A DNA stretch of 64,000 bases, from positions 280,950-344,949 of the forward strand of contig NZ_NEHO01000001.1 of the NCBI RefSeq assembly GCF_002113375.1, given 5' to 3'. The DNA comes from Pseudomonas sp. R37(2017). GTDB taxonomy: Bacteria > Pseudomonadota > Gammaproteobacteria > Pseudomonadales > Pseudomonadaceae. The notes beneath the pieces were generated by a model. It made no database searches. It was not told the origin of the DNA and saw only the letters and a program-made list of their open reading frames with translations. This document shows, one piece after another, positions 9,575 to 17,611 of this stretch (position 1 is the first letter of the stretch; every line of letters starts with the position of its first letter). The translations under genes and the position numbers were made by a program.

Positions 9575-10104
9575 GGGAATTCCAGAACCTTTGGCTGAGC
9601 GACCGGGCAACGCATTGCCGGTCCGGTTTTCAATCAGGCGCTTTTCTCGAAGAGCGCCCGCGTGGCACGAAAGTGTGCCGTTCCACCCCTGCTGCCCGGG
9701 TCAAATGAGCTTAGATGCAAGGACAGATAAAAAAGTTGATGCAATAAAATGTCATAACTCGACCCTTCGTCGAATAGTGCTTCCCGCCAACGGGAGCCAT
9801 TCTCACTAAGGGATTAAGCCCATCATTCAGTGCAGGGCCGATCATACCGGGGTTTGGCCAATAAATACGCTAAAAACACTCTGTTACTTATGGCCTTAGC
9901 ACATCAATAGTTACGTCCTTATGACAAAACGATCATTCCCTCGATGTGACGCATTGGTTAGAACTCAATACAGGTTGGCGCCACAATGACGCCAACACCT
10001 TGGCTCGTCACGCCGGCAACGAGCCCCAACGGCAGAGTTTTTCTGCCAGACCTCTGATAGAGGTCGACGCGATAAATACAGTCAACAAGTGAGGGCTACA
10101 CCCT
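9575..10104 (+). promoter_or_regulatory. Long intergenic region with structured rmf leader
   Basis: No gene is seen in these 530 bp. The first part is AT-rich. The 3' part (9974–10065) holds four consecutive hairpins on the rmf strand: GTTGGCG/CGCCAAC (9974–9996), GGCTCGT/ACGAGCC (10002–10025), GGCAGA/TCTGCC (10031–10047) and GACCTCT/AGAGGTC (10049–10065). The ribosome-binding site GAGGG follows at about 10091. Rmf expression in other bacteria is partly controlled through mRNA stability and translation, so a regulatory 5' UTR is plausible. Confidence 0.5.
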
Positions 10105-10320
10105 ATGAGAAGACTTAAGCGTGATCCGTTGGAAAGAGCATTTTTGCGCGGATATCAATATGGCGTTGGTGGTAAATCCCGTGAGCTTTGCCCATTTACT
10201 CTACCGTCGGTACGTCAAGCCTGGATCAACGGCTGGCGAGAAGGACGCGGCGACAACTGGGACGGTATGACCGGCACTGCGGGAATCCACAGACTCAACG
10301 AACTTCACGCCGTCGGCTAA
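10105..10320 (+). CDS. rmf: Ribosome modulation factor
   Basis: The 71-residue basic protein starts MRRLKRDPLERAFLRGYQYGVGGKSRE, the Rmf signature. Rmf binds ribosomes in stationary phase and dimerises 70S particles into inactive 100S ribosomes. A GAGGG ribosome-binding site lies upstream. The long folded leader before it is described separately, and an intrinsic terminator follows at 10408. It converges on pyrD. Confidence 0.95.
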   Translation: MRRLKRDPLERAFLRGYQYGVGGKSRELCPFTLPSVRQAWINGWREGRGDNWDGMTGTAGIHRLNELHAVG

Positions 10321-10407
10321 TTACAGGGCACAACACTCCGACACGACAATCTGATTTTGTACTGAATTAACCATGCGTGTCCCATCCGGACCGCGGGCTC
10401 CGGCCCA

Positions 10408-10433
10408 GGGGCTCCTTCAAGGAGCCCTTTTTT
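10408..10433 (+). terminator. Intrinsic terminator of rmf
   Basis: A 7-bp stem GGGCTCC/GGAGCCC with loop TTCAA is followed directly by six T residues. Confidence 0.9.
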
Positions 10434-10463
10434 ATGCCTGCTCATTGGCCCATGACAATTCTC

Positions 10464-10566
10464 TGTAGGAGCGAGCATGCTCGCGATGAGGCCGGCACAC
10501 CCAACTTCCATGCTGCCTGACACACCGCCATCGCGAGCATGCCGCAAGCGGGCACCCGCTCCTACA
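10464..10566. repeat. REP palindrome pair, one arm diverged
   Basis: A TGTAGGAGCGAGCATGCTCG core at 10464 faces an inverse copy ending CGCTCCTACA at 10566. The second arm carries a variant insertion (GCCGCAAGCGGGCACC). It ends six bases from the pyrD stop codon. Confidence 0.8.
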
Positions 10567-10572
10567 GGGGGA

Positions 10573-11592
10573 TCAGCGTAGCGCTGCAATGGCGTCTACC
10601 GATTCACGAATCAGCGCCGGGCCTTTGTAGATGAAGCCAGAATAGATTTGCACCAGGCTCGCGCCCGCGGCAATTTTCTCCGCCGCGTGCTTGCCTTCGG
10701 TAATGCCACCGGCAGCGATGATCGGCAGGCGACCGCCCAGTTCCGATGCCAATACAGTCACGGTGTGGGTGCTCTTGTCGCGAACCGGAGCACCGGACAG
10801 GCCGCCGGCCTCGTCACCGTGCTCCATGCCTTCGACGCCTACGCGGCTCAGGGTGGTGTTGGTGGCGATGACCGCATCCATTCCGGTTTCGATCAGCGCT
10901 TGCGCAACCTGTGCGGTCTCTTCGTCGCTCATGTCCGGCGCGATCTTGATCGCCAGCGGTACATGCTTGCCATGACGCAAGGCCAGCTCGGCGCGGCGCT
11001 CGGCCAGGTCGGCCAGCAACTGCTTGAGCGAATCTCCGAATTGCAGGCTGCGCAGGCCCGGCGTGTTCGGCGAGCTGACGTTGACCGTCACATAGCTGGC
11101 GTGGGCGTAAACCTTGTCCAGGCAGATCAGGTAGTCATCCACGGCGCGCTCGACCGGTGTATCGAAGTTCTTGCCGATGTTGATGCCCAGCACGCCCTTG
11201 TACTTGGCGGCCGCCACGCGGGCCAGAAGGTAATCGACGCCGAGGTTGTTGAAGCCCATGCGATTGATGATCGCCTCGGCTTCCGGCAAACGGAACAGGC
11301 GTGGTTTCGGGTTGCCCGGCTGCGGACGCGGGGTGATGGTGCCGATTTCGACAAAGCCGAAACCCAGTTGGGCGAAACCGTCGATGGCCGCGCCATTCTT
11401 GTCCAGGCCAGCGGCCAGTCCCACCGGATTCGGGAAGTCCAGCCCCATGACATTCACCGGCATCTTCGCCGGGGCCTTGCACAGCAAGCCGTTGAGCCCA
11501 AGACGCCCACCCGCGCCGATCAGGTCCAGGGACAGATCGTGGGAGGTTTCCGGGGAAAGTTTGAACAACAGCTGACGGGCCAGGGTGTACAT
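10573..11592 (-). CDS. pyrD: Dihydroorotate dehydrogenase (quinone), class 2
   Basis: This 339-residue peripheral inner-membrane flavoenzyme oxidises dihydroorotate to orotate with quinone in pyrimidine synthesis. The N-terminal membrane-associating segment [20 protein letters not shown] is present, followed by the FMN barrel with [24 protein letters not shown] (class 2 catalytic serine) and the IAAGGITEG phosphate-binding stretch. The ATG at 11592 is chosen to match family length; an upstream in-frame codon would add 32 atypical residues. It marks the left border of the T3SS block. Confidence 0.95.
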   Translation of the reverse strand: MYTLARQLLFKLSPETSHDLSLDLIGAGGRLGLNGLLCKAPAKMPVNVMGLDFPNPVGLAAGLDKNGAAIDGFAQLGFGFVEIGTITPRPQPGNPKPRLFRLPEAEAIINRMGFNNLGVDYLLARVAAAKYKGVLGINIGKNFDTPVERAVDDYLICLDKVYAHASYVTVNVSSPNTPGLRSLQFGDSLKQLLADLAERRAELALRHGKHVPLAIKIAPDMSDEETAQVAQALIETGMDAVIATNTTLSRVGVEGMEHGDEAGGLSGAPVRDKSTHTVTVLASELGGRLPIIAAGGITEGKHAAEKIAAGASLVQIYSGFIYKGPALIRESVDAIAALR

Positions 11593-11750
11593 GGGCGGGT
11601 TGGACTCAGGGCGGCGAAAAGTGGCGGGGATTATAGCCGGGGTGGAGGGGATGCGCGAGAAAGCAGGAGCGTTTTCTGGTAGTCGCAACGGCTGAGGAGA
11701 CCAATGATCCGACGACTTCAGTACACCCCTTCGTCATGACAGGAATCAAA

Positions 11751-13172
11751 ATGTATTCACCTCTCATAGGATCCCAACCCGTTTTACCCCCTTCCTCCCC
11801 GTCGTGTTCCGGGCCTGACGTGCCGCGCAAGGACCACACGATAGTGGACATCGAACAATCGGTATCGTCTCGAGAGTTCGCCAACGAGCTGGGCGCACAA
11901 TTACCGGTAGGCCACGTAACAATCGAAATGCAGGAGATAGGCCCCGTACTCATAAATTACGAGCAGCATCTGCAAGTCGTAGTAAACGAGATGTCCCAAG
12001 ATCTGCCTGTCGAATCCGCAGCGCTGCAACAGACTGTCATCGATATGCTGGGGGGTGACGTCAGCCGCGCGGAGGCAAATGCACCACCTGGATCAATAAG
12101 CGAAGTCTTCATAAGTCTGCTGAAAAATGCGGGGCTGTACGATGTCACCCTAACGACCGTGCAACGCGCCCAGATCATCGTTGACTCTCTGGGTGAGCTT
12201 CTGGGCAAGTTGGGACGCAACGAATTTGAAGGCGACCTTGGACGACTGGCCAGCAACCTGACGATCTCCACGCTTCACACCGGTTTGATCGTAGGCACCC
12301 TCACGACGATCAGACAATTGCTGGGGTTCGCCATTGAAAAAGGCATGCAGTCCAACGCTGCCAGCTTATTGACTCGAAATGTCATAGGCGGTCTCTCCCT
12401 GATGATCGGCCCGGCACTGAACATCCTCGGCGCCGTCAGAGACGAATGGAACGGCACGGCGAATGCCGACACCCGTTTGTCCCGTCTCGCCACCTTTACA
12501 CTGTCGATGACCGCGGTCGGCATGGCACTGGCAGCACCGCAGGCCCTTTCGGCGCTCGCCTCATCCGGCCCGCAAATGGCCTTCTACACCTATGTCCGCG
12601 ACATCGTTCAATTGTTCAACAATACAACTAACAACGCGCATCCCACAGCCGGCGGTGTGGCGGCCACGGGAGCACTTTACGGGGGGCTCCAATACCTTGC
12701 CGGAACAGCCATGGACACGACTGCGCCCAACTCAGGTGCCGGATATGCCAGGTCTGTCGCCGAAGAGATCGTCAAATCCCTGATGCCCTTTCTGCCGCAC
12801 GATTTATTGAGGGGGGCTTTCAATGCTCTGGTTGAAATACTTGACCAAGTATTGGGTGGCGAACTGATGCATGCCTTGCAAGGTGAAAAAGCACCTGAAG
12901 GTTATCGGATCAAATTCGGCTCTACGCATAATCCCAACGCCTCACAAGTGGCCGACGGGATACTGACCACCGCGGCAATGCGAACGTCGTTCGGTCAAAC
13001 GATCATGGCCGCCGCGATATCCACGGGAACATTTTTTTCCAGTCTGGGCCTGCCCCCCGCCGTCACCAATCATGCTGTCAACGGCATGGTAGCTTTAGTC
13101 GCTTTTGTCGGGTACCCAGGTTTCGTATTCGCCCATGCGGGCAACAAACCTGTGGAAACTACAACGGTGTAA
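11751..13172 (+). CDS. Uncharacterised protein, candidate T3SS substrate
   Basis: I do not recognise this 473-residue protein. The ATG at 11751 is preferred over one at 11736 because AGGA lies 6 nt upstream of it. The first ~30 residues are rich in Ser and Pro (MYSPLIGSQPVLPPSSPSCS) and contain no classical signal peptide, which resembles type III secretion signals. The remainder alternates amphipathic helices with several moderately hydrophobic Ala/Gly-rich stretches (around residues 170–200, 205–225, 240–275, 300–320 and 415–460), suggesting membrane association. It is the only plus-strand gene in the T3SS block, converges on the orgC-position gene and shares a terminator with it. It could be an effector, an accessory translocator, or unrelated. 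Confidence 0.6.
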   Translation: MYSPLIGSQPVLPPSSPSCSGPDVPRKDHTIVDIEQSVSSREFANELGAQLPVGHVTIEMQEIGPVLINYEQHLQVVVNEMSQDLPVESAALQQTVIDMLGGDVSRAEANAPPGSISEVFISLLKNAGLYDVTLTTVQRAQIIVDSLGELLGKLGRNEFEGDLGRLASNLTISTLHTGLIVGTLTTIRQLLGFAIEKGMQSNAASLLTRNVIGGLSLMIGPALNILGAVRDEWNGTANADTRLSRLATFTLSMTAVGMALAAPQALSALASSGPQMAFYTYVRDIVQLFNNTTNNAHPTAGGVAATGALYGGLQYLAGTAMDTTAPNSGAGYARSVAEEIVKSLMPFLPHDLLRGAFNALVEILDQVLGGELMHALQGEKAPEGYRIKFGSTHNPNASQVADGILTTAAMRTSFGQTIMAAAISTGTFFSSLGLPPAVTNHAVNGMVALVAFVGYPGFVFAHAGNKPVETTTV

Positions 13173-13182
13173 ACAATCACAT

Positions 13183-13207
13183 GCGTCCAGCCATTCAGGC
13201 TGGACGC
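13183..13207. terminator. Bidirectional hairpin between converging genes
   Basis: A perfect 10-bp stem GCGTCCAGCC/GGCTGGACGC closes loop ATTCA, lying between the stop codons of the candidate effector and the last T3SS gene. The T-tract is poor on both sides. Confidence 0.6.
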
Positions 13208-13217
13208 AATCCTGGCC

Positions 13218-13655
13218 TCACCACTCACGCGTCTCCCAAGCCTCGTCCCCCATCGGCTGGAACACATCCCGCATGAAGTCCTTGACGAAAAGATCCATGC
13301 TGAACGCCAGGGAATTCACACCGCTGACTTCCTTGTAGAGCAGCGAACCTTCCAGCTTCTCGTCCTTCAATCGAACCAGAACCTGCAGGGTGACCGCCAT
13401 CAACGCCTTGGCAGTGGGGTAAGCAGGTGATTCGCCATCCGCCCCCCGCAGCGAGCGGAGGTATTCATGGATGGCATTCTTTCCTTGCCCTTCCATCGTC
13501 AACAGATGTTGATACAGACGCTCGAACTCGGGGTCCGGGCGCTTGCTGCCAGTGTGTTCCTGACTGGCAGCAAGCAAACGCGACTCAAGCGATTCGACCG
13601 TTGCGCGCTCTCCGCACTCAGCGGTGCGCAGACTCATACCGCTTTCAATCTTCAT
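13218..13655 (-). CDS. Hypothetical T3SS protein in the orgC position
   Basis: This 145-residue mostly helical, charged protein (MKIESGMSLRTAECGERATV…) has no motif I recognise. Its ATG at 13655 overlaps the end of sctL by 11 bp, so it is translationally coupled as the last gene of the prgHIJK-orgAB operon. In SPI-1 that position and size (about 150 residues) belong to OrgC, which affects needle assembly. The assignment rests on position only. The C-terminus ends with an acidic, Trp-containing tail (DEAWETREW). Confidence 0.6.
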   Translation of the reverse strand: MKIESGMSLRTAECGERATVESLESRLLAASQEHTGSKRPDPEFERLYQHLLTMEGQGKNAIHEYLRSLRGADGESPAYPTAKALMAVTLQVLVRLKDEKLEGSLLYKEVSGVNSLAFSMDLFVKDFMRDVFQPMGDEAWETREW

Positions 13656-14364
13656 GGCAATCCTCGGTCGGGGCAGTTTCAGTGCAATCGGCCGAGCGTT
13701 CAGCAAAGCTCGAATACAGCTCCGTGAGTGCCTGCATGGAAGCCCGGTCCAGAGCGCGAACCGACTCCGGCAGGTTCGCCACGCATGCCAGCAAGCGCGG
13801 CTCCAGGCGTTGCCTCGTGGTTTCCAGATCGAACTCCAGCAGTTGATCCGCAAGCCGCGCCACATAGCGCTCCTGTGGGTGATAGTCGAGGACCAGTTCG
13901 CCGGACCAGAGCCTGCTCAAGCGCTCGCGAAGTGCATGGCCCTGCGGTCGACAATGCATTGGCAGCAGCACTTGCAACACGGCGCCCGTGCCGGTCGGTT
14001 GTGCCGTCAGCCAACGCTCGAGCATTTCGTCCAGCCATTCGGGACGCTTCAGCGCGTCTGCGAGCAAATCGCGAGCGGACTGCGCGAGGTTGCTGCGCAA
14101 TTGCTGCCCCAACGCCTGCGACGCCAGCAAGCCGCTGGCCAGATGCTCGATAGCGCGCAAGATGCCGTCGGCATAGCCTTGCGAAAAGGCATGGGCGTGA
14201 ACCGCTTCGGCGTCACGTCGAGCCTGCTCGACGCAATCACGGGCCCAACGCTGAGCCTGTTGCTGCAACGCGCGACGCCGGCGTGCGGCGGCGATGTCTT
14301 CGCGGGACAGATGCACATCGCTCGTCGCGGGAAGGTCAGTCAGGGTTCGGATAGCGTCGAGCAT
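13645..14364 (-). CDS. sctL: T3SS ATPase stator protein SctL (OrgB type)
   Basis: The 239-residue protein has the SctL/FliH plan: a long charged helical N-terminal region (residues 20–75, RRRRALQQQAQRWARDCVEQARRDAE) and a C-terminal domain resembling the V/F-ATPase E subunit. It should link the SctN ATPase to the cytoplasmic sorting platform (SctK, SctQ). It overlaps sctK upstream by 29 bp and the orgC-position gene downstream. Identity rests on gene order after prgK-orgA together with this architecture; sequence similarity in this family is weak. Confidence 0.8.
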   Translation of the reverse strand: MLDAIRTLTDLPATSDVHLSREDIAAARRRRALQQQAQRWARDCVEQARRDAEAVHAHAFSQGYADGILRAIEHLASGLLASQALGQQLRSNLAQSARDLLADALKRPEWLDEMLERWLTAQPTGTGAVLQVLLPMHCRPQGHALRERLSRLWSGELVLDYHPQERYVARLADQLLEFDLETTRQRLEPRLLACVANLPESVRALDRASMQALTELYSSFAERSADCTETAPTEDCHED

Positions 14365-14902
14365 GTTGCACCGCCAAAAAGAAAAGTGCTGTATCGGGTG
14401 GCGAGACCGGCCACTGCCGGTGCAGGCGAACAACCGGTTCGGAAAATTGCAGGGGCAGGCGTTCGAGCAAGACTGGCGGTACCTGCTCGCACCAACTCCA
14501 TAACGCATTGAGGCCGGCCGCTTCGACCTGCTCTATCGAAACAGGCGAACTCCCGATCGGCAGGGCGCATCGAGCACCCAGGCTGCAACCGGCGAACCGC
14601 CGCAGAGGCAATGGCAGGTGAAGCAACGTCGCGCCTCGCGCCAGCTCGGGCATCAAGCGATAAGCGCCCATCAGCCTTGCGATGTAAGGTAACTGGCGCC
14701 AATGGCGAACCCATTGCTGCGCCACGGCCGTCAGCGGCGCCACAGGCGATGCCCGCGATTGTTCAAGACCCTCGAGCAGTATTCGGTTGAGCAGACCTCG
14801 TGCCTCAGGCCCGGCAAATTGCTCCGGCAAAGACAGGCGCTGCGGATGCAGATAGCTCAGGGGCTCGGCGAGAATCTGCGATAAACATTCAGCGTGGGAC
14901 AT
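14336..14902 (-). CDS. sctK: T3SS sorting-platform protein SctK (OrgA type)
   Basis: The 188-residue protein (MSHAECLSQILAEPLSYLHPQRLSLP…) has the size of OrgA/MxiK (about 175–200) and sits between sctJ and sctL as in SPI-1. SctK connects the inner-membrane ring to SctQ pods under the injectisome. The ATG at 14902 overlaps sctJ by 14 bp, indicating coupled translation. SctK proteins are poorly conserved, so the name depends mainly on synteny. Confidence 0.78.
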   Translation of the reverse strand: MSHAECLSQILAEPLSYLHPQRLSLPEQFAGPEARGLLNRILLEGLEQSRASPVAPLTAVAQQWVRHWRQLPYIARLMGAYRLMPELARGATLLHLPLPLRRFAGCSLGARCALPIGSSPVSIEQVEAAGLNALWSWCEQVPPVLLERLPLQFSEPVVRLHRQWPVSPPDTALFFLAVQHARRYPNPD

Positions 14903-15611
14903 TACGCTGCCTTGCGCTTGATTGACGGTAAGCCCAGGCGGCGCCACTGGCCAACAACAATCCGCTCACCGCGGACAACCACCAGATCCAGTGCGAATGC
15001 CCTTGTGTGGCGGCCACGGACGGCGCGACATGTTGAGTCGGGGAGCGTTTCGACAACACGACCGAGATGTTCTCGTACTCGACCGCCGCAAAACTGTTCT
15101 TGAGAAAACGCTTGATGTCGGTGATGAGCAATTGCGGATCGACGTCGAGTTCATGGATCGCCACTGCCGAGAGGTGGACAGGCGGTTTATTGCGCCCGCC
15201 TTCGCCCGCCTCCAGGTCGTAACTGACATGCACCCGCGCCGACACCACACCTTCGAGCACCCCCAGCGACTGTTCGATGCGCTGCTCCAGCGCCGAATAA
15301 AGCCGGGCTTTTTCGGCCCGGGGCGAGGCCACCAACGAGTCGGCAGGAAACATCTGCGCCACTTGCAGGCGTGGCCGCGAAGGCAAGGAATAGAGGTTGA
15401 GCAAATCGACCGCCGCGGAGAAATCGACCTGATCGATTTTCACCGCATAGCCGGATTTGCCGGCGTCGACTTTCACCGCAGCGATGTTATTGCGCTGCAG
15501 CACCGAAAGCACTTCGTTGGCCTGCTGCTGATCCAGTCCTTCGAGCAGATTGGGTTGGCGACACCCCGACAGCACCAGGCACAAGAGCATCAGCAAAACG
15601 CCTGGCTTCAT
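14889..15611 (-). CDS. sctJ: T3SS inner-membrane ring lipoprotein SctJ (PrgK type)
   Basis: This 240-residue lipoprotein forms the inner ring of the needle complex with SctD. A lipobox (LSGC, modified Cys17) ends the signal peptide. The YscJ/FliF domain follows (LLEGLDQQQANEVLSVLQRNNI, and RARVHVSYDL-type segments). A C-terminal membrane helix (about residues 208–228, HWIWWLSAVSGLLLASGAAWAY) ends in a short basic tail. The start ATGA overlaps the sctI stop. Confidence 0.92.
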   Translation of the reverse strand: MKPGVLLMLLCLVLSGCRQPNLLEGLDQQQANEVLSVLQRNNIAAVKVDAGKSGYAVKIDQVDFSAAVDLLNLYSLPSRPRLQVAQMFPADSLVASPRAEKARLYSALEQRIEQSLGVLEGVVSARVHVSYDLEAGEGGRNKPPVHLSAVAIHELDVDPQLLITDIKRFLKNSFAAVEYENISVVLSKRSPTQHVAPSVAATQGHSHWIWWLSAVSGLLLASGAAWAYRQSSARQRNVPR

Positions 15612-15916
15612 GAGGCACGCAGCAGGGTTTCGGCAGTGCCTACCGCCTTGCGGACCAGTACGTTAAGCAAATTGATGTCCACGTTGTATTGCCCGGTCAG
15701 CTCCTGTAACTGGGCCAGTACTTCGGGATTGGTGATGTCCGGCCGCTGCAGCATCTGATTGATGGCGGAAACGTCCTGCTCGCTATTGACCGCGGAACCG
15801 GCAAACGCTTCGATCAACCGGGACTCAAGGGATACGACCGGGCCTTCGTGGGGGCCGCGCAACTCCGTGAAGGCCGACCGACCGATGCCAGACAGAGAAA
15901 TGTTTTGAATAGCCAT
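15608..15916 (-). CDS. sctI: T3SS inner rod protein SctI (PrgJ type)
   Basis: The 102-residue protein matches PrgJ (101 residues) in size and C-terminal pattern (INLLNVLVRKAVGTAETLLRAS). It polymerises as the inner rod that anchors the needle, and it is an early secreted substrate. The start at Met 15916 (MAIQNISLSGIG) is preferred over an in-frame Met three codons upstream because of family length. It overlaps sctJ by ATGA. Confidence 0.88.
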   Translation of the reverse strand: MAIQNISLSGIGRSAFTELRGPHEGPVVSLESRLIEAFAGSAVNSEQDVSAINQMLQRPDITNPEVLAQLQELTGQYNVDINLLNVLVRKAVGTAETLLRAS

Positions 15917-15975
15917 GCAATGCACTCATGAAAATGGCCATTGACGCGTACCAATGGCCAGTCGGAAAGGAAGCG

Positions 15976-16236
15976 TCAGCGAGCTGCCTGGATAATCGCC
16001 ATGTCGATATCCTTGAAGCCCTTGATCGTGTTGGTCTGAGCGTTGCGAAACACTGTGTAGGACGAGAACGCGGCCTGATACGCCGCCAGCAGGCCCGGAT
16101 CCGACGCATCTTTCTTCAAGTCATCCAGCGCTTTGTCCAATGCGTCCTTGAGTTTGGATGCACCGTTTTCGAATGCCTCGGCCTGACGCCCGAGAAAGTC
16201 ATCGGCAAAGTCGATGGGGATAGCAATGTCGGCCAT
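15976..16236 (-). CDS. sctF: T3SS needle subunit SctF (PrgI/MxiH type)
   Basis: This 86-residue helical-hairpin protein is the needle filament subunit. The PrgI-like features are a middle LxxAL/DxxKxDxSDPxxLAAYQAAxSxY stretch (LKKDASDPGLLAAYQAAFSSY) and a C-terminal NTIKGFKDIDMAII, similar to PrgI/MxiH. An AAGGTGA ribosome-binding site lies just upstream of 16236. It sits 10 bp after sctD, in SPI-1 order. Confidence 0.93.
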   Translation of the reverse strand: MADIAIPIDFADDFLGRQAEAFENGASKLKDALDKALDDLKKDASDPGLLAAYQAAFSSYTVFRNAQTNTIKGFKDIDMAIIQAAR

Positions 16237-16246
16237 GAGTCACCTT

Positions 16247-17419
16247 TTAGTGTTGTGTAGGAAAATGCCAGGATGACGTGGTCATCTTGATGTAGCCCTG
16301 CGGGCCGGTCTGGAACGACTTGTCCTTGAGGAAGTCGCCCTTGAGCTCGACGGTGAAGTGCACGTAGCGATCACCCCACTGTCGGTAAAAGCTGTCGATG
16401 TAGCGGCGGGCGTTCGCCAGTTCGGAATCCTGCAAATTGCCTGCAACGACAAACGTGACACTGTCCCCGTGGTCAATGCGGCTGAAAGCCAGTGACAGAC
16501 GCTGCAAACCCTCTTGCGCCCGATCGACAAGCAGGCTGTCGTCCTGCATGTGCACCGTTATGTCCTGGGCATAAGGCGCGGCCAGAAGCAGTGCATCAAG
16601 CAGTTTTGCCTGCTTTTGAGGTGTAAGCAGATTGCGTTGTGCACTCAGCGACAATCGCGGTACCGAGGGTTCCTTCAGATCAATGGAGTGCCAGGCCAGT
16701 TGTGGATCAAGGTCAACCAGCAACTGCTCCAGCCGACGACGCTCCTGGTCCATCACCAGCACCTTGCCGCTCAGCGTGTTGTGGCGCACCAGCACTTGCC
16801 GACTCCAGCCCGCATCGCGTTCGGAAGTCACGAACACATAGATCGCATTGTCACGAGCGCTCAACACCCTGGCTTCGTCACTGGCGCCGGTGATCAACGC
16901 GCGAACATCGGCTTCGGGTGCAGAGCCAGGCACCGCCCCGAAGGCGACCGCAGTGACCAGGGCCGCCAGCGCGAGGCCGCTGGCGCCCCATCCAGACCAA
17001 GGGGAACGCCACCACACGACAGCGGTGGCGTCACAGGTAGCGCGAGGTTGCAGCCCGAGAAGCTCAGGTGCCCAGGGCTGGTCGTCAGGCCGCAAGGCGA
17101 TTTGCAGGCCGCCGATCTGCACTCGGGTGTGGAAAGCACAGTGGCGTATTTCCATTGATTCATCGAGCACCCGCAGTGGCAGGCCTTGCGGCGTGGCTTG
17201 ACCGGCCAATACTTCAAAATTGCATCCTCCCGACGCCAGGGGAACGAAGATGGCATCCGCCGGGACGCTGGCAGTCAGTACTCCCTCTCCCAGCAGATCC
17301 ACAGTCCCCACCACAAACAGGGTCGTGCTTTCGCCGAGGGGGAATTCGCAACCTTGCAGCGCACCATTGAGTATCCGTAGAACGCAAGGTTGCGGGTCGG
17401 GGGCCGGCAAGACTGTCAC
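16247..17419 (-). CDS. sctD: T3SS inner-membrane ring protein SctD (PrgH type)
   Basis: The 390-residue protein has the PrgH layout: an N-terminal cytoplasmic FHA-like domain (residues 1–135), a single membrane helix (about 150–172, ASGLALAALVTAVAFGAV), and a periplasmic ring-building region. PrgH of Salmonella has 392 residues. It builds the outer part of the inner-membrane ring. The start is GTG at 17419, with GGAG about 9 nt upstream. It is the first gene of the needle-complex operon and follows the hilA-like gene after a 192-bp gap without a gene (17420–17611). Confidence 0.9.
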   Translation of the reverse strand: MTVLPAPDPQPCVLRILNGALQGCEFPLGESTTLFVVGTVDLLGEGVLTASVPADAIFVPLASGGCNFEVLAGQATPQGLPLRVLDESMEIRHCAFHTRVQIGGLQIALRPDDQPWAPELLGLQPRATCDATAVVWWRSPWSGWGASGLALAALVTAVAFGAVPGSAPEADVRALITGASDEARVLSARDNAIYVFVTSERDAGWSRQVLVRHNTLSGKVLVMDQERRRLEQLLVDLDPQLAWHSIDLKEPSVPRLSLSAQRNLLTPQKQAKLLDALLLAAPYAQDITVHMQDDSLLVDRAQEGLQRLSLAFSRIDHGDSVTFVVAGNLQDSELANARRYIDSFYRQWGDRYVHFTVELKGDFLKDKSFQTGPQGYIKMTTSSWHFPTQH

Positions 17420-17611
17420 CGTTCAAGCTCCAGGGCTATGAAATGAACGGGCATGGTAGAAAGTCCGGCCGCAGGCTTCATGATCGAATTCTGCCGATCG
17501 CGCCCTGCACAGGATCAGAATCTTGCGCCTGGTCTCAAGACCCCCTCATTGTCGAGCCAGGGAAACGCCTGGTAACGCTGCCAGACCTTAGCCACTTGAT
17601 TCTGCGCTGCG

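Noticed and set aside
11593..11750. Left T3SS border searched for attachment repeats, tRNA or integrase
   Set aside because: No tRNA end, direct repeat matching the right border (36735–36824) or recombinase gene was seen, so a site-specific island cannot be claimed.
17438..17447. Tandem TTCAT (minus strand) upstream of sctD as a HilA-type box
   Set aside because: It lies only about 20 bp from the GTG start, too close to act as an activator site for a promoter of this gene, and ten bases of such simple sequence are expected by chance.
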